Notes under the pieces: model-generated
Database searches by the model: none
Told to the model about the DNA's origin: nothing
What the model saw: only the letters and a program-made list of their open reading frames with translations
Assembly: GCF_005502275.1 (NCBI RefSeq)
Contig: NZ_SWLZ01000001.1
Location: 1-64,000, forward strand
Length of the DNA stretch: 64,000 bases
Direction: 5' to 3'
Source: Robertmurraya siralis
Lineage (GTDB): Bacteria > Bacillota > Bacilli > Bacillales > Cytobacillaceae
Position numbers and translations under genes: made by a program
Part shown: positions 47,981-57,266 of the stretch, one piece after another
Numbering within the stretch: position 1 is the stretch's first letter
How the letters are laid out: every line of letters begins with the position of its first letter

Positions 47981-48067
47981 TCAACATCGCCATATAATAG
48001 ACAATTTTAGGAAAAGGATTTCTTGAATAAAAAGAGAAAATTATAGGGGAAAGGAGAGGAAAGTTAC

Positions 48068-49267
48068 GTGCTGACAGCGAAGCTTCATTCTGGTCAAGTA
48101 GTATCATTAGCAGAAACAATGAATAAAAACTATCTTGAAACATTAAGGAGAAAAGAGGTGTTTTATTGCCAAACATGTGGAGAGGAGCTTATTTTAAGGC
48201 TAGGGGAGAAGCGTATTTATCACTTTTCCCATCTTAAAGATTCAAAATGTTTGTCAGAATATGAACGGGAATCGGATTATCATTTATCAGGAAAATTAAA
48301 ATTGCATGAATGGATTAAGTCGCAAGGTTTTGAAGTTGAAATGGAACGCTATTATCCAGAAATAAAACAGAGGGCAGATTTGGCCTTTACATATGGACAG
48401 CGTCAGTATTGTATTGAATTTCAATGTGCACCCATTTCTGAGGAAGTGTTTCGGAGAAGAACAAAAGGTTATCAAAAATTAGCGATTGTGCCTCTTTGGA
48501 TTTTGGGTGGTAAAAATATTCAGCGTAAACATTCCCATAAAGTATCATTGACTTCATTTCACTATTTATTTTTAAAAGAAAACAATCTTCACCAAATTTA
48601 TCTTCCAGCTTTTTGCCCACAAACCAATCAATATATTCAACTTGATAACTTATTAACTCCCTCTATAAGAAATGCTTACTGTCACTTTTCAATAACACAG
48701 CTAATGGAAAAAAGAATGGACGATTTTCTCGAACCGAATATTTCGAATTTACCACCAATAAAAGATTGGTTGAGAGAGAGGTATCGCTATAAAATGAAGC
48801 TCTTAGGAAAACGTTCAAAAGAAACAACTAATTTTTTTGCAGAGTTCTACTCCAGTGCGATTAACCCTTATTATCTCCCCCCGTTTGTTGGAATTCCCCT
48901 TAAGTACAGTTGTGCCCTTGAAACGCCTTCATTTATTTGGCAAGCCTTCATTTTTCTTAAACACTTTCACGGATATGAGCAGGGAAGAAATATTTATTTT
49001 CATGACGTATACACGACAGTATTACATGAAATCCAGAAAGAAAGAATAAAAAGAAGAAGTTTACCAAGTATCAAGCGAAATATACTCCCCTTTGCAATTG
49101 AAGAGTACTTGGAACAACTTGCGCTTAATAACGTATTACAGAAAGTGAAAAAGCATCATTTTATTATCAATAAATCGATGAAAATGGCGAACAATATGGA
49201 GGAATGGATACAAGAGGATATTATTTTCCACAGGGGGTTTTGCAAGAACGCAAACAAGTATAACTAA
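48068..49267 (+). CDS. coiA: Competence protein CoiA
   Basis: 399-residue competence-induced nuclease-like protein acting after DNA uptake. The N-terminus has a zinc-finger-like C34-x2-C37 with H52/H55 and C61, followed by a restriction-nuclease-type core with D104 and E117 in RADLAFTYG and CIEFQCAPIS. In B. subtilis it is ComK-dependent. No clear ComK box (AAAA-N5-TTTT pair) was found; tandem repeats lie in the promoter region. GTG 48068 follows AAAGGAG. Confidence 0.9.
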   Translation: MLTAKLHSGQVVSLAETMNKNYLETLRRKEVFYCQTCGEELILRLGEKRIYHFSHLKDSKCLSEYERESDYHLSGKLKLHEWIKSQGFEVEMERYYPEIKQRADLAFTYGQRQYCIEFQCAPISEEVFRRRTKGYQKLAIVPLWILGGKNIQRKHSHKVSLTSFHYLFLKENNLHQIYLPAFCPQTNQYIQLDNLLTPSIRNAYCHFSITQLMEKRMDDFLEPNISNLPPIKDWLRERYRYKMKLLGKRSKETTNFFAEFYSSAINPYYLPPFVGIPLKYSCALETPSFIWQAFIFLKHFHGYEQGRNIYFHDVYTTVLHEIQKERIKRRSLPSIKRNILPFAIEEYLEQLALNNVLQKVKKHHFIINKSMKMANNMEEWIQEDIIFHRGFCKNANKYN

Positions 49268-49373
49268 CATGGGGAGAGCGGTTATAATTTGTTAAAATCC
49301 CCTTCTTGAGATAGAATAAAGAGGAAAAAATATTTTTCGAATTGCGAAATAATTGTCGAATGGAGGATGAACT

Positions 49374-51191
49374 ATGTCGAATGAAACTGCTGTTAAGAGG
49401 CTTCCAGCACGAAGTGAAATAAAAATTGAAGATACGTGGAGACTAGAAGATATTTTTGCAACAGATGAGGCATGGGAGAAAGAATTCCAGGAAGTTTCCG
49501 AATTGATCCCAGGGATTGCTGCCTACCAAGGAAAGTTGGCTGAAAGTGCGAATACATTATATGAAGCATTGCAAAAGCAAGATCATATTTTGGAGCGAAT
49601 CAGCAAACTGTATACATATGCCCATATGCGTTACGACCAAGATACGACAAACTCATTTTATCAAGGATTAGATGGACGTATTAAGGCATTATATTCACAG
49701 GTTGCAAGTGCACTAGCTTACATTGTTCCGGAGCTTCTTTCAATTGAGGAAGGTAAGCTACAAGCTTTTTTAGAGGAAAAAGAGGAGCTTAAGCTGTACG
49801 AACACGCATTGGATGAAATTAATTTACAGCGCCCTCATGTATTGTCTGCGGAACAGGAAAGCCTTTTAGCTGAGGCTTCTGAAGTAATGGATGCTTCCAG
49901 CAATACATTTGGAATGCTTAATAATGCTGATTTAGAATTTCCAAGCATTAAGGATGAAAATGGTGAAGAAGTCGAAGTCACGCATGGACGCTATATCCGT
50001 TTTCTTGAAAGTACAGATCGCCGTGTTCGCGAGGATGCTTTTAAAGCTGTATACGGAACATATGGGAAGTTCAAAAATACGTTTTCAAGCACATTGAGTG
50101 GACAGGTAAAAAAGGATAATTTTAATGCGAAAATCCGTAACTATAATTCAGCAAGACATGCTGCTTTAGCGGCGAATAATATCCCTGAAGCGGTGTATGA
50201 AAACCTTGTTAACACAGTAAATAAGTATCTTCCACTTCTTCATCGGTATGTGAAGCTGAGAAAAAGGGTGCTCGGCCTTGAAGAGCTTCATATGTATGAC
50301 TTATTTACCCCATTAGTAAAAGAAGTAAAAATGGAAATTCCTTATGAGGAAGCTCAGGAGTTAATTTTAAAAGGGCTTGCGCCACTTGGTGAGGATTATT
50401 TAAATGTTCTTAAAGAAGGTTTTGAAAATCGATGGGTCGATGTCCATGAAAATAAAGGGAAGCGCAGTGGCGCCTATTCATCTGGTACGTACGGGACAAA
50501 TCCTTACATTCTAATGAATTGGCAGGATAATGTAAATAATCTTTTTACACTAGCTCATGAGTTTGGTCATTCTGTTCATAGCTATTATACTCGCAAGACA
50601 CAGCCTTTTCCATACGGAGATTACTCCATCTTTGTTGCCGAGGTAGCATCTACTTGTAATGAAAATCTTTTGAATGACTATTTGTTAAAAACGATCGATG
50701 ATGAGCAAAAGAGATTATATTTATTAAATCATTATTTAGAAGGCTTTAGAGGTACTGTTTTCCGTCAAACGATGTTTGCCGAATTTGAACATTTAATTCA
50801 TCAAAAAGCACAAAATAATGAGCCTTTAACAGCAGAGCTGTTGACACAGGAATACTATAATTTAAATGTTAAGTATTTCGGCAGTGAAAACATGGTAATT
50901 GATGAGGAGATTGGTTTAGAGTGGTCAAGAATTCCACATTTTTATTACAATTATTATGTATATCAATATGCAACAGGCTTTAGTGCTGCAACTGCTTTAA
51001 GCAAGCAAATATTAGAAGAGGGACAACCAGCCGTCGAACGCTATATTGAGTTCTTGAAGTCTGGAAGCTCAGACTATCCGATTGAAGTCTTAAAGAAGGC
51101 TGGAGTTGACATGACAAGCTCAGAGCCGATTGAAGAAGCTTTGAAGGTGTTTGAAGAAAAGCTGAATGAAATGGAAAATTTATTGGGATAA
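49374..51191 (+). CDS. pepF: Oligoendopeptidase F
   Basis: 605-residue cytosolic M3 zinc metallopeptidase that degrades short peptides, including those imported by App and Opp. The HEFGH zinc motif is at 395-399 and a downstream Glu supplies the third ligand. GGAGGATG upstream supports ATG 49374. It ends at a hairpin. Confidence 0.95.
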   Translation: MSNETAVKRLPARSEIKIEDTWRLEDIFATDEAWEKEFQEVSELIPGIAAYQGKLAESANTLYEALQKQDHILERISKLYTYAHMRYDQDTTNSFYQGLDGRIKALYSQVASALAYIVPELLSIEEGKLQAFLEEKEELKLYEHALDEINLQRPHVLSAEQESLLAEASEVMDASSNTFGMLNNADLEFPSIKDENGEEVEVTHGRYIRFLESTDRRVREDAFKAVYGTYGKFKNTFSSTLSGQVKKDNFNAKIRNYNSARHAALAANNIPEAVYENLVNTVNKYLPLLHRYVKLRKRVLGLEELHMYDLFTPLVKEVKMEIPYEEAQELILKGLAPLGEDYLNVLKEGFENRWVDVHENKGKRSGAYSSGTYGTNPYILMNWQDNVNNLFTLAHEFGHSVHSYYTRKTQPFPYGDYSIFVAEVASTCNENLLNDYLLKTIDDEQKRLYLLNHYLEGFRGTVFRQTMFAEFEHLIHQKAQNNEPLTAELLTQEYYNLNVKYFGSENMVIDEEIGLEWSRIPHFYYNYYVYQYATGFSAATALSKQILEEGQPAVERYIEFLKSGSSDYPIEVLKKAGVDMTSSEPIEEALKVFEEKLNEMENLLG

Positions 51192-51195
51192 TAAG

Positions 51196-51232
51196 AAAAG
51201 GGGATGGCCGAAGTGCAGCCATCTCCTTTTTG
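51196..51232 (+). terminator. pepF terminator
   Basis: AAAAGGGGATGGC (51196-51208) pairs with GCCATCTCCTTTT (51218-51230) with one G-U pair, then T residues. Confidence 0.85.
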
Positions 51233-51343
51233 AATGAAAAAATTCTGATGTAACTTAGAGCCGGTAAAAGGCGCGAAGACCGATGAATGAGATGCTTGTT
51301 TCTGAGCTACACGAGAATTACGTGATACAGAACAAATTTTTAA

Positions 51344-51517
51344 CTAAAAGCCCCGAAAACGGTTACGTTCATTTAAATAAATAATAAAAATTAATAAGGA
51401 AATAAACAAGATTGGGGCAGTAATAAAGATGGAGACTAAATCCATAAGTCCGAGAATATTAAAAAAGAAGGCAATTAGAATAAATAAAAGCATAAGTGAA
51501 ACTTGTACTTTTTTCAC
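51344..51517 (-). CDS. Small two-span membrane protein
   Basis: 57-residue protein, almost entirely hydrophobic: segments about 6-22 and 27-47 with a charged C-terminal ERNRFRGF tail. Starts at GTG 51517, preceded by AGGGGAG at good spacing. No family recognised. Divergent from roxS, sharing its upstream region, so Rex could affect both. Confidence 0.6.
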   Translation of the reverse strand: MKKVQVSLMLLFILIAFFFNILGLMDLVSIFITAPILFISLLIFIIYLNERNRFRGF

Positions 51518-51645
51518 AGTGAAACTCCCCTACATATGTAATTGATTTTAAGCGAGAATTTGGGTACTAAGAGTATCTTTAATGGGAGTGGAATTCTCCC
51601 GTTTACTAAAACATATTCGTTAAAATGAAAATATATACTTAGTTT

Positions 51646-51728
51646 TTGACAATATTGTGAAATGAGACACAATCTTATTGTTGAATAGGCGAATGCGTGT
51701 TATATTTATATCGTGAAGTTAATCACAA
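51646..51728 (+). promoter_or_regulatory. roxS promoter with two Rex-type boxes
   Basis: TTGTGA-AATGAG-ACACAA (51655-51672) and TCGTGA-AGTTAA-TCACAA (51711-51728) each match the Rex consensus TTGTGA-N6-TCACAA at 11 of 12 half-site positions. TTGTTG (51678-51683) and TATATT (51701-51706), 17 nt apart, form the likely promoter; a TTGACA at 51646-51651 may belong to an additional one. Box 2 lies on the start site, so reduced NADH-bound or free Rex would switch the RNA with redox state. In B. subtilis roxS is known to be Rex- and ResD-controlled. Confidence 0.7.
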
Positions 51729-51832
51729 GCAAACATACCCCTTGTTTGACCGTGAAAAATTTCTCCCATCCCCTTTGTTCGTTTTATATAGGAAAAGACC
51801 GTGTAAACATTAAGTTTACACGGTCTTTTCCT
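51713..51832 (+). ncRNA. roxS: Small regulatory RNA RoxS (RsaE family)
   Basis: About 120-nt RNA ending at a perfect terminator (51791-51831). It holds the two C-rich regions that pair with Shine-Dalgarno sequences in the family, ACCCC near 51737-51741 and CTCCCATCCCC near 51763-51773, joined by the conserved TTTGACCGTGAAAAATTT stretch (51745-51762). It lies beside spxH, as expected from the gene order of Bacillus and Staphylococcus. RoxS/RsaE represses metabolic genes to limit NADH production. Ends of the RNA are estimates from promoter and terminator. Identification is from memory of the family, not a database search. Confidence 0.85.
51791..51831. terminator. Terminator of roxS, also facing spxH
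   Basis: An 18-bp perfect stem (51791-51808 with 51814-51831), 5-nt loop, with TTTTCCTTT on the plus strand and AAAAG-tract on the other side, so it can end roxS (plus) and spxH (minus, ending 51848). Confidence 0.9.
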
Positions 51833-51847
51833 TTAAATAATCTTTCT

Positions 51848-52720
51848 TTATTTTGAAACATACCGCCAAAAAACACCGTATTTTGCTGGGAGTTTCTCAA
51901 CTAATTGCTTAAGTTTTAATTTTTTCATTTCCTTTTCCACTTCTTGAATCGACATGCTGTAAACGACAGCAATTTCCTTTGATGCGACTAGCTTGAAATA
52001 TTTCAGGAAATCCTCAATTGGCGGTGGATACGATTTTTCTGGCGAACATGGAAGCATTTCAAGCAATATTTGTTCATATACTTGATAAGGGTATACTCCC
52101 GTGATCTTAATACCTTCCTCTTCAATATTTTCGTTAAAGAAAACAAGGGTGGGAATTTCTTGTACTTCCATTTCTGAGGTGATTTTTAAATCACATTGAA
52201 AAGCTTTTGCTGCACTGTCTGAATGAATATCGGAAATAAATTCCTCCACATCTAAACCTGCTTCCTCGGCGCATTCCTCCAGTACATCAAGCTCAGAAAT
52301 ATTTTGTTTCTCTAAAAAAAGACACTCCTGCACTTTTCTTAAGAAACGAATTCCAGCTCTTCTTCCTTGTAGCTCAGCTGCCTTAATGGCAACCGAGACG
52401 ATATGGGGAGAGGAGATTGGATTCTCAAACCATAATGAACCATCGCAAGACATTCCTGTTCTTGTGGCAGTTTTTTCCCAAAGCTCTGCAATGTTTTCAT
52501 AATGCTGTTTTTTATTTAAGTTGAGCATGGCAAGGCGACCGCTTAAGACATGCTTTATTGAAAAATAACGTCCGTACTCAATTTGTAATTTTTTTAGAAT
52601 GGGTTCAAGAGCCCAGCATTCAGGACATAATGGGTCAATGAACATATAGATTTCAATTGGTTTCTTTTCGGCGCCATGACAATGATGAGAATTGGATGAT
52701 GTAAAAGTTTTTTCGTTCAC
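51848..52720 (-). CDS. spxH: ClpXP adaptor SpxH (YjbH), DsbA-like
   Basis: 290-residue cytosolic adaptor that binds Spx and speeds its ClpXP degradation. Thioredoxin/DsbA-type fold with CPEC at 32-35 ([14 protein letters not shown]) and a His/Cys-rich N-terminus (SHHCHG, 11-16) known to bind zinc in YjbH. Overlaps the end of yjbI by four bases, so the two are cotranscribed in yjbI-spxH order. RBS AAGGTGAAG precedes the start. Confidence 0.93.
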   Translation of the reverse strand: MNEKTFTSSNSHHCHGAEKKPIEIYMFIDPLCPECWALEPILKKLQIEYGRYFSIKHVLSGRLAMLNLNKKQHYENIAELWEKTATRTGMSCDGSLWFENPISSPHIVSVAIKAAELQGRRAGIRFLRKVQECLFLEKQNISELDVLEECAEEAGLDVEEFISDIHSDSAAKAFQCDLKITSEMEVQEIPTLVFFNENIEEEGIKITGVYPYQVYEQILLEMLPCSPEKSYPPPIEDFLKYFKLVASKEIAVVYSMSIQEVEKEMKKLKLKQLVEKLPAKYGVFWRYVSK

Positions 52721-53121
52721 AAGTCTTCACCTTTCATGTCTTCCTTTTCAGGGCTGTTAATCATATGCTGTGCAGTTAACACAAGTCTAGAGAAAAACGC
52801 TTCACGAATCATACCATCAAGTCCGACTTCGTCCATGGCTTCTTTCATACAAGCTAACCAAGCCTTTGCTCTTGATTCCGTAATTTGAAATGGCATATGC
52901 CTTGCTCGCAGCATAGGATGCCCATGCTCCTCTGTATATATAGGTGGCCCACCTAAAAATTGTGTCATAAATTGTTTTTGTTTTCGTGCTGTTTCAGAAA
53001 GATCAGCAGGAAAAATGGGTGCCAATTCTGGATGCTGCTCCACTCTGCGATAAAATGCATCAATGAGTTGAGCTAATTTTTCTTCTCCAATTGCTTCGAA
53101 CGGTGTAGGCATATGTTCCAT
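52717..53121 (-). CDS. yjbI: Truncated haemoglobin YjbI, group II
   Basis: 134-residue two-over-two globin. Proximal histidine H75 in LRARHMPF and the group II tryptophan W88 in AKAWLACM are present. Role in oxygen or nitric oxide chemistry near SpxH is likely, function in cells is not well known. AAGGAG precedes the ATG. First gene of yjbI-spxH. Confidence 0.92.
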   Translation of the reverse strand: MEHMPTPFEAIGEEKLAQLIDAFYRRVEQHPELAPIFPADLSETARKQKQFMTQFLGGPPIYTEEHGHPMLRARHMPFQITESRAKAWLACMKEAMDEVGLDGMIREAFFSRLVLTAQHMINSPEKEDMKGEDL

Positions 53122-53750
53122 ATTGAAAAACTCCTTTTAATTTTGGCTTAAACGCCTGATAATATAGAATGAAGACGACTTCCGAAAACAGCAATCAATG
53201 CCATGGAATGCCAAAATTAATTTTGTATAATTCTACTTTCCTAGTTGCAGTTTGTTAAGAGCAAATGTTCAATAACATAAGGCAATGAGAAAAGATAGGT
53301 GTCAATTGCACTATTCATTTTACAAGCTTACTTTATTTTATCAATGAGTTTGTCATATCTCAAACAATTGGCTTAAAGCGATAATGGAAAGAGAAAGAAA
53401 TCGTTTAAGGATTTATGATAAATCAAGGTTCAAAAAAATAGCCTTGAAATCAAGGCTGGTAAGTTTGTAGAAAAAGGTAGCGTGAGTAGCGATAAAATTG
53501 TTGATTTTACGCTTAATGCCAAAGCCAAAGCCAAAGATCCTGCGGAGGCCGGTTGGCAGAAAGAGGAAGGAAAGCGATTCTTTCAAATTTTCGGTTGAAT
53601 CACTAAAGTATTCAGCAAAGCATGCCTTTTGATTGTAACAGCAATCCCCTGGGAGTAAGCACCTTCTGCTCCAGTTGTGGAAATCGTAAGCATTTCTTAT
53701 TGATTTCTTGTCCATTTTTTTCAAATAAACAACTTCGTTGATAACGCGAT
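53122..53750. other. Gene-poor region between yjbI and cwlQ
   Basis: About 630 nt. A minus-strand frame of 103 codons (53413-53724) has no ribosome-binding site and an atypical composition, so it is not called. AT-rich, no promoter motif stands out besides the yjbI upstream region. Confidence 0.4.
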
Positions 53751-53800
53751 TTTTGGCTCATTTCGTGTGAAGCTCTAGCTTTATACGAAATGAGCCAAAA
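53751..53800. repeat. Dispersed palindromic element, copy 2
   Basis: Left arm begins TTTTGGCTCATTTCGTGTGA (53751), right arm 53779-53800 ends GAAATGAGCCAAAA; 22 nt each, loop CTCTAG. Two differences from a perfect stem are C-to-T changes that keep G-U pairs in RNA. Arms are the same sequence as at 4997-5044. Confidence 0.75.
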
Positions 53801-53834
53801 TCATCACGGCAGATAAACAAAGCCTAAATAAAAA

Positions 53835-53863
53835 AGGCTGCATTTGCATGCAGCCTAAAACTA
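53835..53863 (-). terminator. cwlQ terminator
   Basis: AGGCTGCA (53835-53842) pairs with TGCAGCCT (53849-53856). Reading on the minus strand, the stem is followed by TTTTTTATTT. Confidence 0.85.
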
Positions 53864-53888
53864 CGAGTGATAACAGGTGGTCGTTATT

Positions 53889-54512
53889 TTATGCTAAAAA
53901 TTGACTTGTGATTCTCTTTACGTAGTTTTGCGTTTCTTTAAATGGGGGAATGCCGCCGTACTTATCAACATTTCCAGGACCGGCATTATAAGCTGCTAAT
54001 GCGAGCTCAATATTGTTATTGTATTTATCAAGCATTTGCCGTAAATATTTGCTGCCGCCCAGGATATTTTCCCTCGGATCAAAAATGTTTGAAACGCCAA
54101 GTTGTTTTGCTGTTCCTGGCATTAATTGCATTAGACCGGACGCACCGGCTGAACTCACTGCATTGGCATTAAAGTTAGATTCCTGTTTAATAACTGATTT
54201 AATTAATTCAACTGGAAGATTATATTTGTTGGCGGCCTCTTCAATCAGCTCATCATAGTTTGTTTTTTCAGATGTTGATTGCACAAGCTTCGTGAGCTGA
54301 ATTGGCGGAAGTGAAGCTGTCATTGGCAATGGTATAAAAGAGTTTTCATTATTGTTAGTAGATTCATCATTCAATAACTTTTCTTGGCTATTTGCAAAAA
54401 AATCATTCATCATTTCTTGGAAAATTGAATTTCCAGAAGAGGATGGCGAATTATTAAAGTTTTGCAGTGCTTGAAGCTGAAGCATAATCTTTAACTGTTC
54501 CACGTTCATCAT
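53889..54512 (-). CDS. cwlQ: Lytic transglycosylase, CwlQ/YjbJ type
   Basis: 207-residue soluble lytic transglycosylase-like protein. The SLT domain covers about 86-205, with catalytic E111 in VIKQESNFNANAVSSAGASGLMQLMPG. N-terminal 80 residues are Ser/Asn-rich and lack a usual signal peptide, as in YjbJ. B. subtilis CwlQ has both muramidase and transglycosylase activity. Start 54512 follows GAGGTG with 7 nt spacing; the frame has four Met codons near the beginning. Confidence 0.87.
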   Translation of the reverse strand: MMNVEQLKIMLQLQALQNFNNSPSSSGNSIFQEMMNDFFANSQEKLLNDESTNNNENSFIPLPMTASLPPIQLTKLVQSTSEKTNYDELIEEAANKYNLPVELIKSVIKQESNFNANAVSSAGASGLMQLMPGTAKQLGVSNIFDPRENILGGSKYLRQMLDKYNNNIELALAAYNAGPGNVDKYGGIPPFKETQNYVKRITSQFLA

Positions 54513-54523
54513 AATCATTCACC

Positions 54524-55117
54524 TCAAGGATTTCCGTTGTAATCGATATACTTTGCTTGGTAAAAGCGGCGAATCTTATTATCAGTAGGTCTTTGAGGAA
54601 TTTCTAGCTGCTTCAGTAGTTTTTCAAAGTTTTCCTTGCCCAATTGATAATCATCTACTTCATATTCTAACTCATAATCGCTTTGATTTAAATAGGTACT
54701 ATAATCTAAAACAATGATACCGTTCTGAAATTTCGTCTCCGCTCTCTTAGTGGTGAGTGTGCCAAAAAGTGTTAATTGTTCGAGAGGGATATTTAAAGAA
54801 CGTAATCTTTCCTGCACTGGACCGGCAATGACATAATGTCTATCCAAAATTTCCTCCGCTTCCTTTACATTGAGGGCTTGATTGGTTTCCAGCAAACCTT
54901 CTGAATGGGGTTCTTTTAACGTTAACTCGTATTTGTCATTTTTAAAGCGAACTCTAAGTGCGCAGCCTTTTTCTTTTAATAAAAATTGCTGAGTATCAAA
55001 ATAATGGTTATCTTGGCTTGTAAACATGGATTCGTCTATGTGAAAGAAGTTTCTTAAACGGATAAATTCTGTTTCTGTTAAAAGATTTTTAAATTCAATT
55101 TCTATATTTTGTGACAT
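54524..55117 (-). CDS. yjbK: CYTH domain protein YjbK
   Basis: 197-residue protein of the CYTH (triphosphate tunnel) superfamily. The ExExK signature is at E6-I-E8-F-K10, followed by alternating charged residues lining a phosphate tunnel. Probably a triphosphatase; substrate unknown. ATG 55117 follows AAAGGTGA. Upstream of cwlQ by a few bases, so likely cotranscribed. Confidence 0.88.
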   Translation of the reverse strand: MSQNIEIEFKNLLTETEFIRLRNFFHIDESMFTSQDNHYFDTQQFLLKEKGCALRVRFKNDKYELTLKEPHSEGLLETNQALNVKEAEEILDRHYVIAGPVQERLRSLNIPLEQLTLFGTLTTKRAETKFQNGIIVLDYSTYLNQSDYELEYEVDDYQLGKENFEKLLKQLEIPQRPTDNKIRRFYQAKYIDYNGNP

Positions 55118-55240
55118 TAACTTCACCTTTCTAATCGGGGTTATGTTAAGAATACCACTTTTCCTCGTTGCTTTGGAACTGATCGATTATGTGATAAATG
55201 TTCGTTTGTGATAGAATATGATTGTATAGGAGTTGAAAAT

Positions 55241-55609
55241 ATGAGAGAAAAAATGAATGTGGTCAGTGCAACCATTACAAAAGAAAAAGAGCTTCATTTA
55301 ATTGTTGAAAAAGAAATTAAGATTGCGGATTTCAAGCCTTTAGGTCAAATGCTCGTCGATTCCGATGATGTTTCCTTCATCTATTTGCTTGAAAAAAATG
55401 AGCAATATACATATTTAGTGATGAAAGAAGAGCTATGGAATTTATTAAAAGATAGTTTGGCAGAGGGATTGCCGGTCTTTTTGAAAAATGATGCCGGTCA
55501 ATGTGAGCTGCCATCTTTTGTTGATGAATTGGAATATCTTATTGAAAATATTAAAGGGAATGGCAATTATGGTGAAACAATGGTCACGAAGGTAGAAGCG
55601 CTTTTTTAA
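55241..55609 (+). CDS. yjbL: YjbL, UPF0738 family
   Basis: 122-residue protein of UPF0738, no known function. No signal peptide or membrane segment; acidic overall. ATG 55241 lies after TAGGAGT; the earlier GTG at 55208 is not supported. Divergent from yjbK and just before the alarmone synthetase gene. Confidence 0.8.
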   Translation: MREKMNVVSATITKEKELHLIVEKEIKIADFKPLGQMLVDSDDVSFIYLLEKNEQYTYLVMKEELWNLLKDSLAEGLPVFLKNDAGQCELPSFVDELEYLIENIKGNGNYGETMVTKVEALF

Positions 55610-55698
55610 GTTTCTATTCTTCCATCCGTCAATTAGAGAAAGGAGTGACCAATCCATCACTCCGGAGAAAGAAAATATCGGATGAGGTGAGACGTACA

Positions 55699-56337
55699 GT
55701 GAAGCATTGGGATCAGTTTTTAGCACCTTATAAGCAAGCGGTTGACGAATTAAAAATTAAATTAAAGGGTATGCGGGGACAATTCGACTTAAATTCAAAT
55801 CATTCACCAATTGAATTTGTAACAGGAAGAGTAAAGCCCATTGCCAGTATTCTTGATAAGGCGAACCAGAAGGGAATCCCATTAGATAAATTGGATACGG
55901 AAATGCAGGATATAGCCGGGTTAAGAATGATGTGTCAGTTTGTTGATGATATTGAGTTGGTTGTTGAACTGCTGCGGAAACGAAATGATTTTGAAATTGT
56001 AGAGGAGCGAAATTATATTTCTCATAAAAAAGCAAGCGGTTATCGTTCTTATCATGTTGTCATTCGTTATCCAGTTCAAATGATTTCAGGCGAAAAGAAG
56101 ATTCTTGTTGAAATTCAAATTAGAACACTAGCCATGAATTTTTGGGCGACAATCGAACATTCTTTAAATTATAAGTATAAAGGTCAATTTCCAGATGACA
56201 TTCTTCTCCGGTTACAAAGAGCAGCTGAGGCTGCTTTTCGATTGGATGAAGAAATGTCCCTAATTCGTGGAGAAATTCAGGAAGCACAAGCTTTCTTTAC
56301 TAGAAAGAAAGAACTGAAGCAGGATGGGAAACGATGA
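55699..56337 (+). CDS. yjbM: Small alarmone synthetase SasB (YjbM/RelQ)
   Basis: 212-residue (p)ppGpp synthetase without a hydrolase domain. Synthetase motifs seen: GRVKPIASILDK, DIAGLRMMCQFVDDI, SGYRSYH and EIQIRTLAMNFWATIEHSLNYK. GTG 55699 after GAGGTG gives the family's N-terminus (KHWDQFLAPY); an earlier GTG 55645 would add 18 residues. Precedes nadF and yjbO, likely one transcript. Confidence 0.92.
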   Translation: MKHWDQFLAPYKQAVDELKIKLKGMRGQFDLNSNHSPIEFVTGRVKPIASILDKANQKGIPLDKLDTEMQDIAGLRMMCQFVDDIELVVELLRKRNDFEIVEERNYISHKKASGYRSYHVVIRYPVQMISGEKKILVEIQIRTLAMNFWATIEHSLNYKYKGQFPDDILLRLQRAAEAAFRLDEEMSLIRGEIQEAQAFFTRKKELKQDGKR

Positions 56338-56418
56338 AAGCAATTGAACAAAATAATTGACGAAAGCTTGTTGTGAACGCTCTTAAGAATAAGCCTACAG
56401 AAAGAGGAGCCAGTAATT

Positions 56419-57213
56419 ATGAACTTTGCCATTACCTCAAAAGGGGATTCAAAATCAAATACATTGATGCACAAAATGAGATCCTATTTACTTGATTTCA
56501 AGCTTGTTTATGACGAGGATAATCCTGACATCGTTATTTCTGTCGGTGGGGATGGGACTTTGCTATATGCCTTTCATCGCTATAAAAGTCGTTTGCATAA
56601 GACCGCATTTGTTGGAGTTCATACCGGCCATCTAGGATTTTATGCCGATTGGCTTCCAGATGAAATCGAAAAACTGGTCATTGCCATTGCGAAAACACCA
56701 TTTCAAGTGGTGGAATATCCTTTGCTTGAAGTAATTATTCGATATTCGCATGGTGGGAAAGAAAATCGTTATTTAGCATTGAATGAATCGACAGTAAAAA
56801 GTGTCGATGCAACGTTAGTGATGGATGTAGAAATACGAGGACAGCATTTTGAACGTTTTCGCGGAGATGGTCTTTGCTTGTCCACTCCATCGGGAAGTAC
56901 TGCCTACAATAAAGCGTTGGGAGGCGCGATTTTACACCCATCAATTCAAGCCATACAGCTTGCGGAAATGGCTTCGATTAATAATCGGGTTTTTCGTACT
57001 GTCGGGTCTCCACTTGTTTTGCCTGCTCACCATACATGCATGTTAAAGCCTGTTAACGGAGCGGATTTTCAGATAACAGTGGATCATTTAACATTGCTCC
57101 ATAAAGATGTAAAATCGATTCAATTCCGAGTTGCCGACGAGAAAATTCGCTTTGCGAGATTCAGACCGTTTCCGTTTTGGAAAAGAGTGCGCGACTCATT
57201 TATTTCAGAATAA
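56419..57213 (+). CDS. nadF: NAD kinase
   Basis: 264-residue cytosolic enzyme phosphorylating NAD to NADP. The GGDGT motif is at 43-47 with catalytic Asp45; [17 protein letters not shown] binds the NAD ribose/phosphate. RBS AAAGAGGAG precedes ATG 56419. Confidence 0.95.
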   Translation: MNFAITSKGDSKSNTLMHKMRSYLLDFKLVYDEDNPDIVISVGGDGTLLYAFHRYKSRLHKTAFVGVHTGHLGFYADWLPDEIEKLVIAIAKTPFQVVEYPLLEVIIRYSHGGKENRYLALNESTVKSVDATLVMDVEIRGQHFERFRGDGLCLSTPSGSTAYNKALGGAILHPSIQAIQLAEMASINNRVFRTVGSPLVLPAHHTCMLKPVNGADFQITVDHLTLLHKDVKSIQFRVADEKIRFARFRPFPFWKRVRDSFISE

Positions 57214-57266
57214 GGAAATGCTATTGCTGGATATAGCGTTTGCCTGATGGGATAGGAGTAATGACA

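Noticed and set aside
53413-53724. 103-codon minus-strand frame between yjbI and cwlQ
   Set aside because: No Shine-Dalgarno before its start, unusual composition with FGFGFG repeat, no recognisable family. Could be a decayed gene, not provable here.
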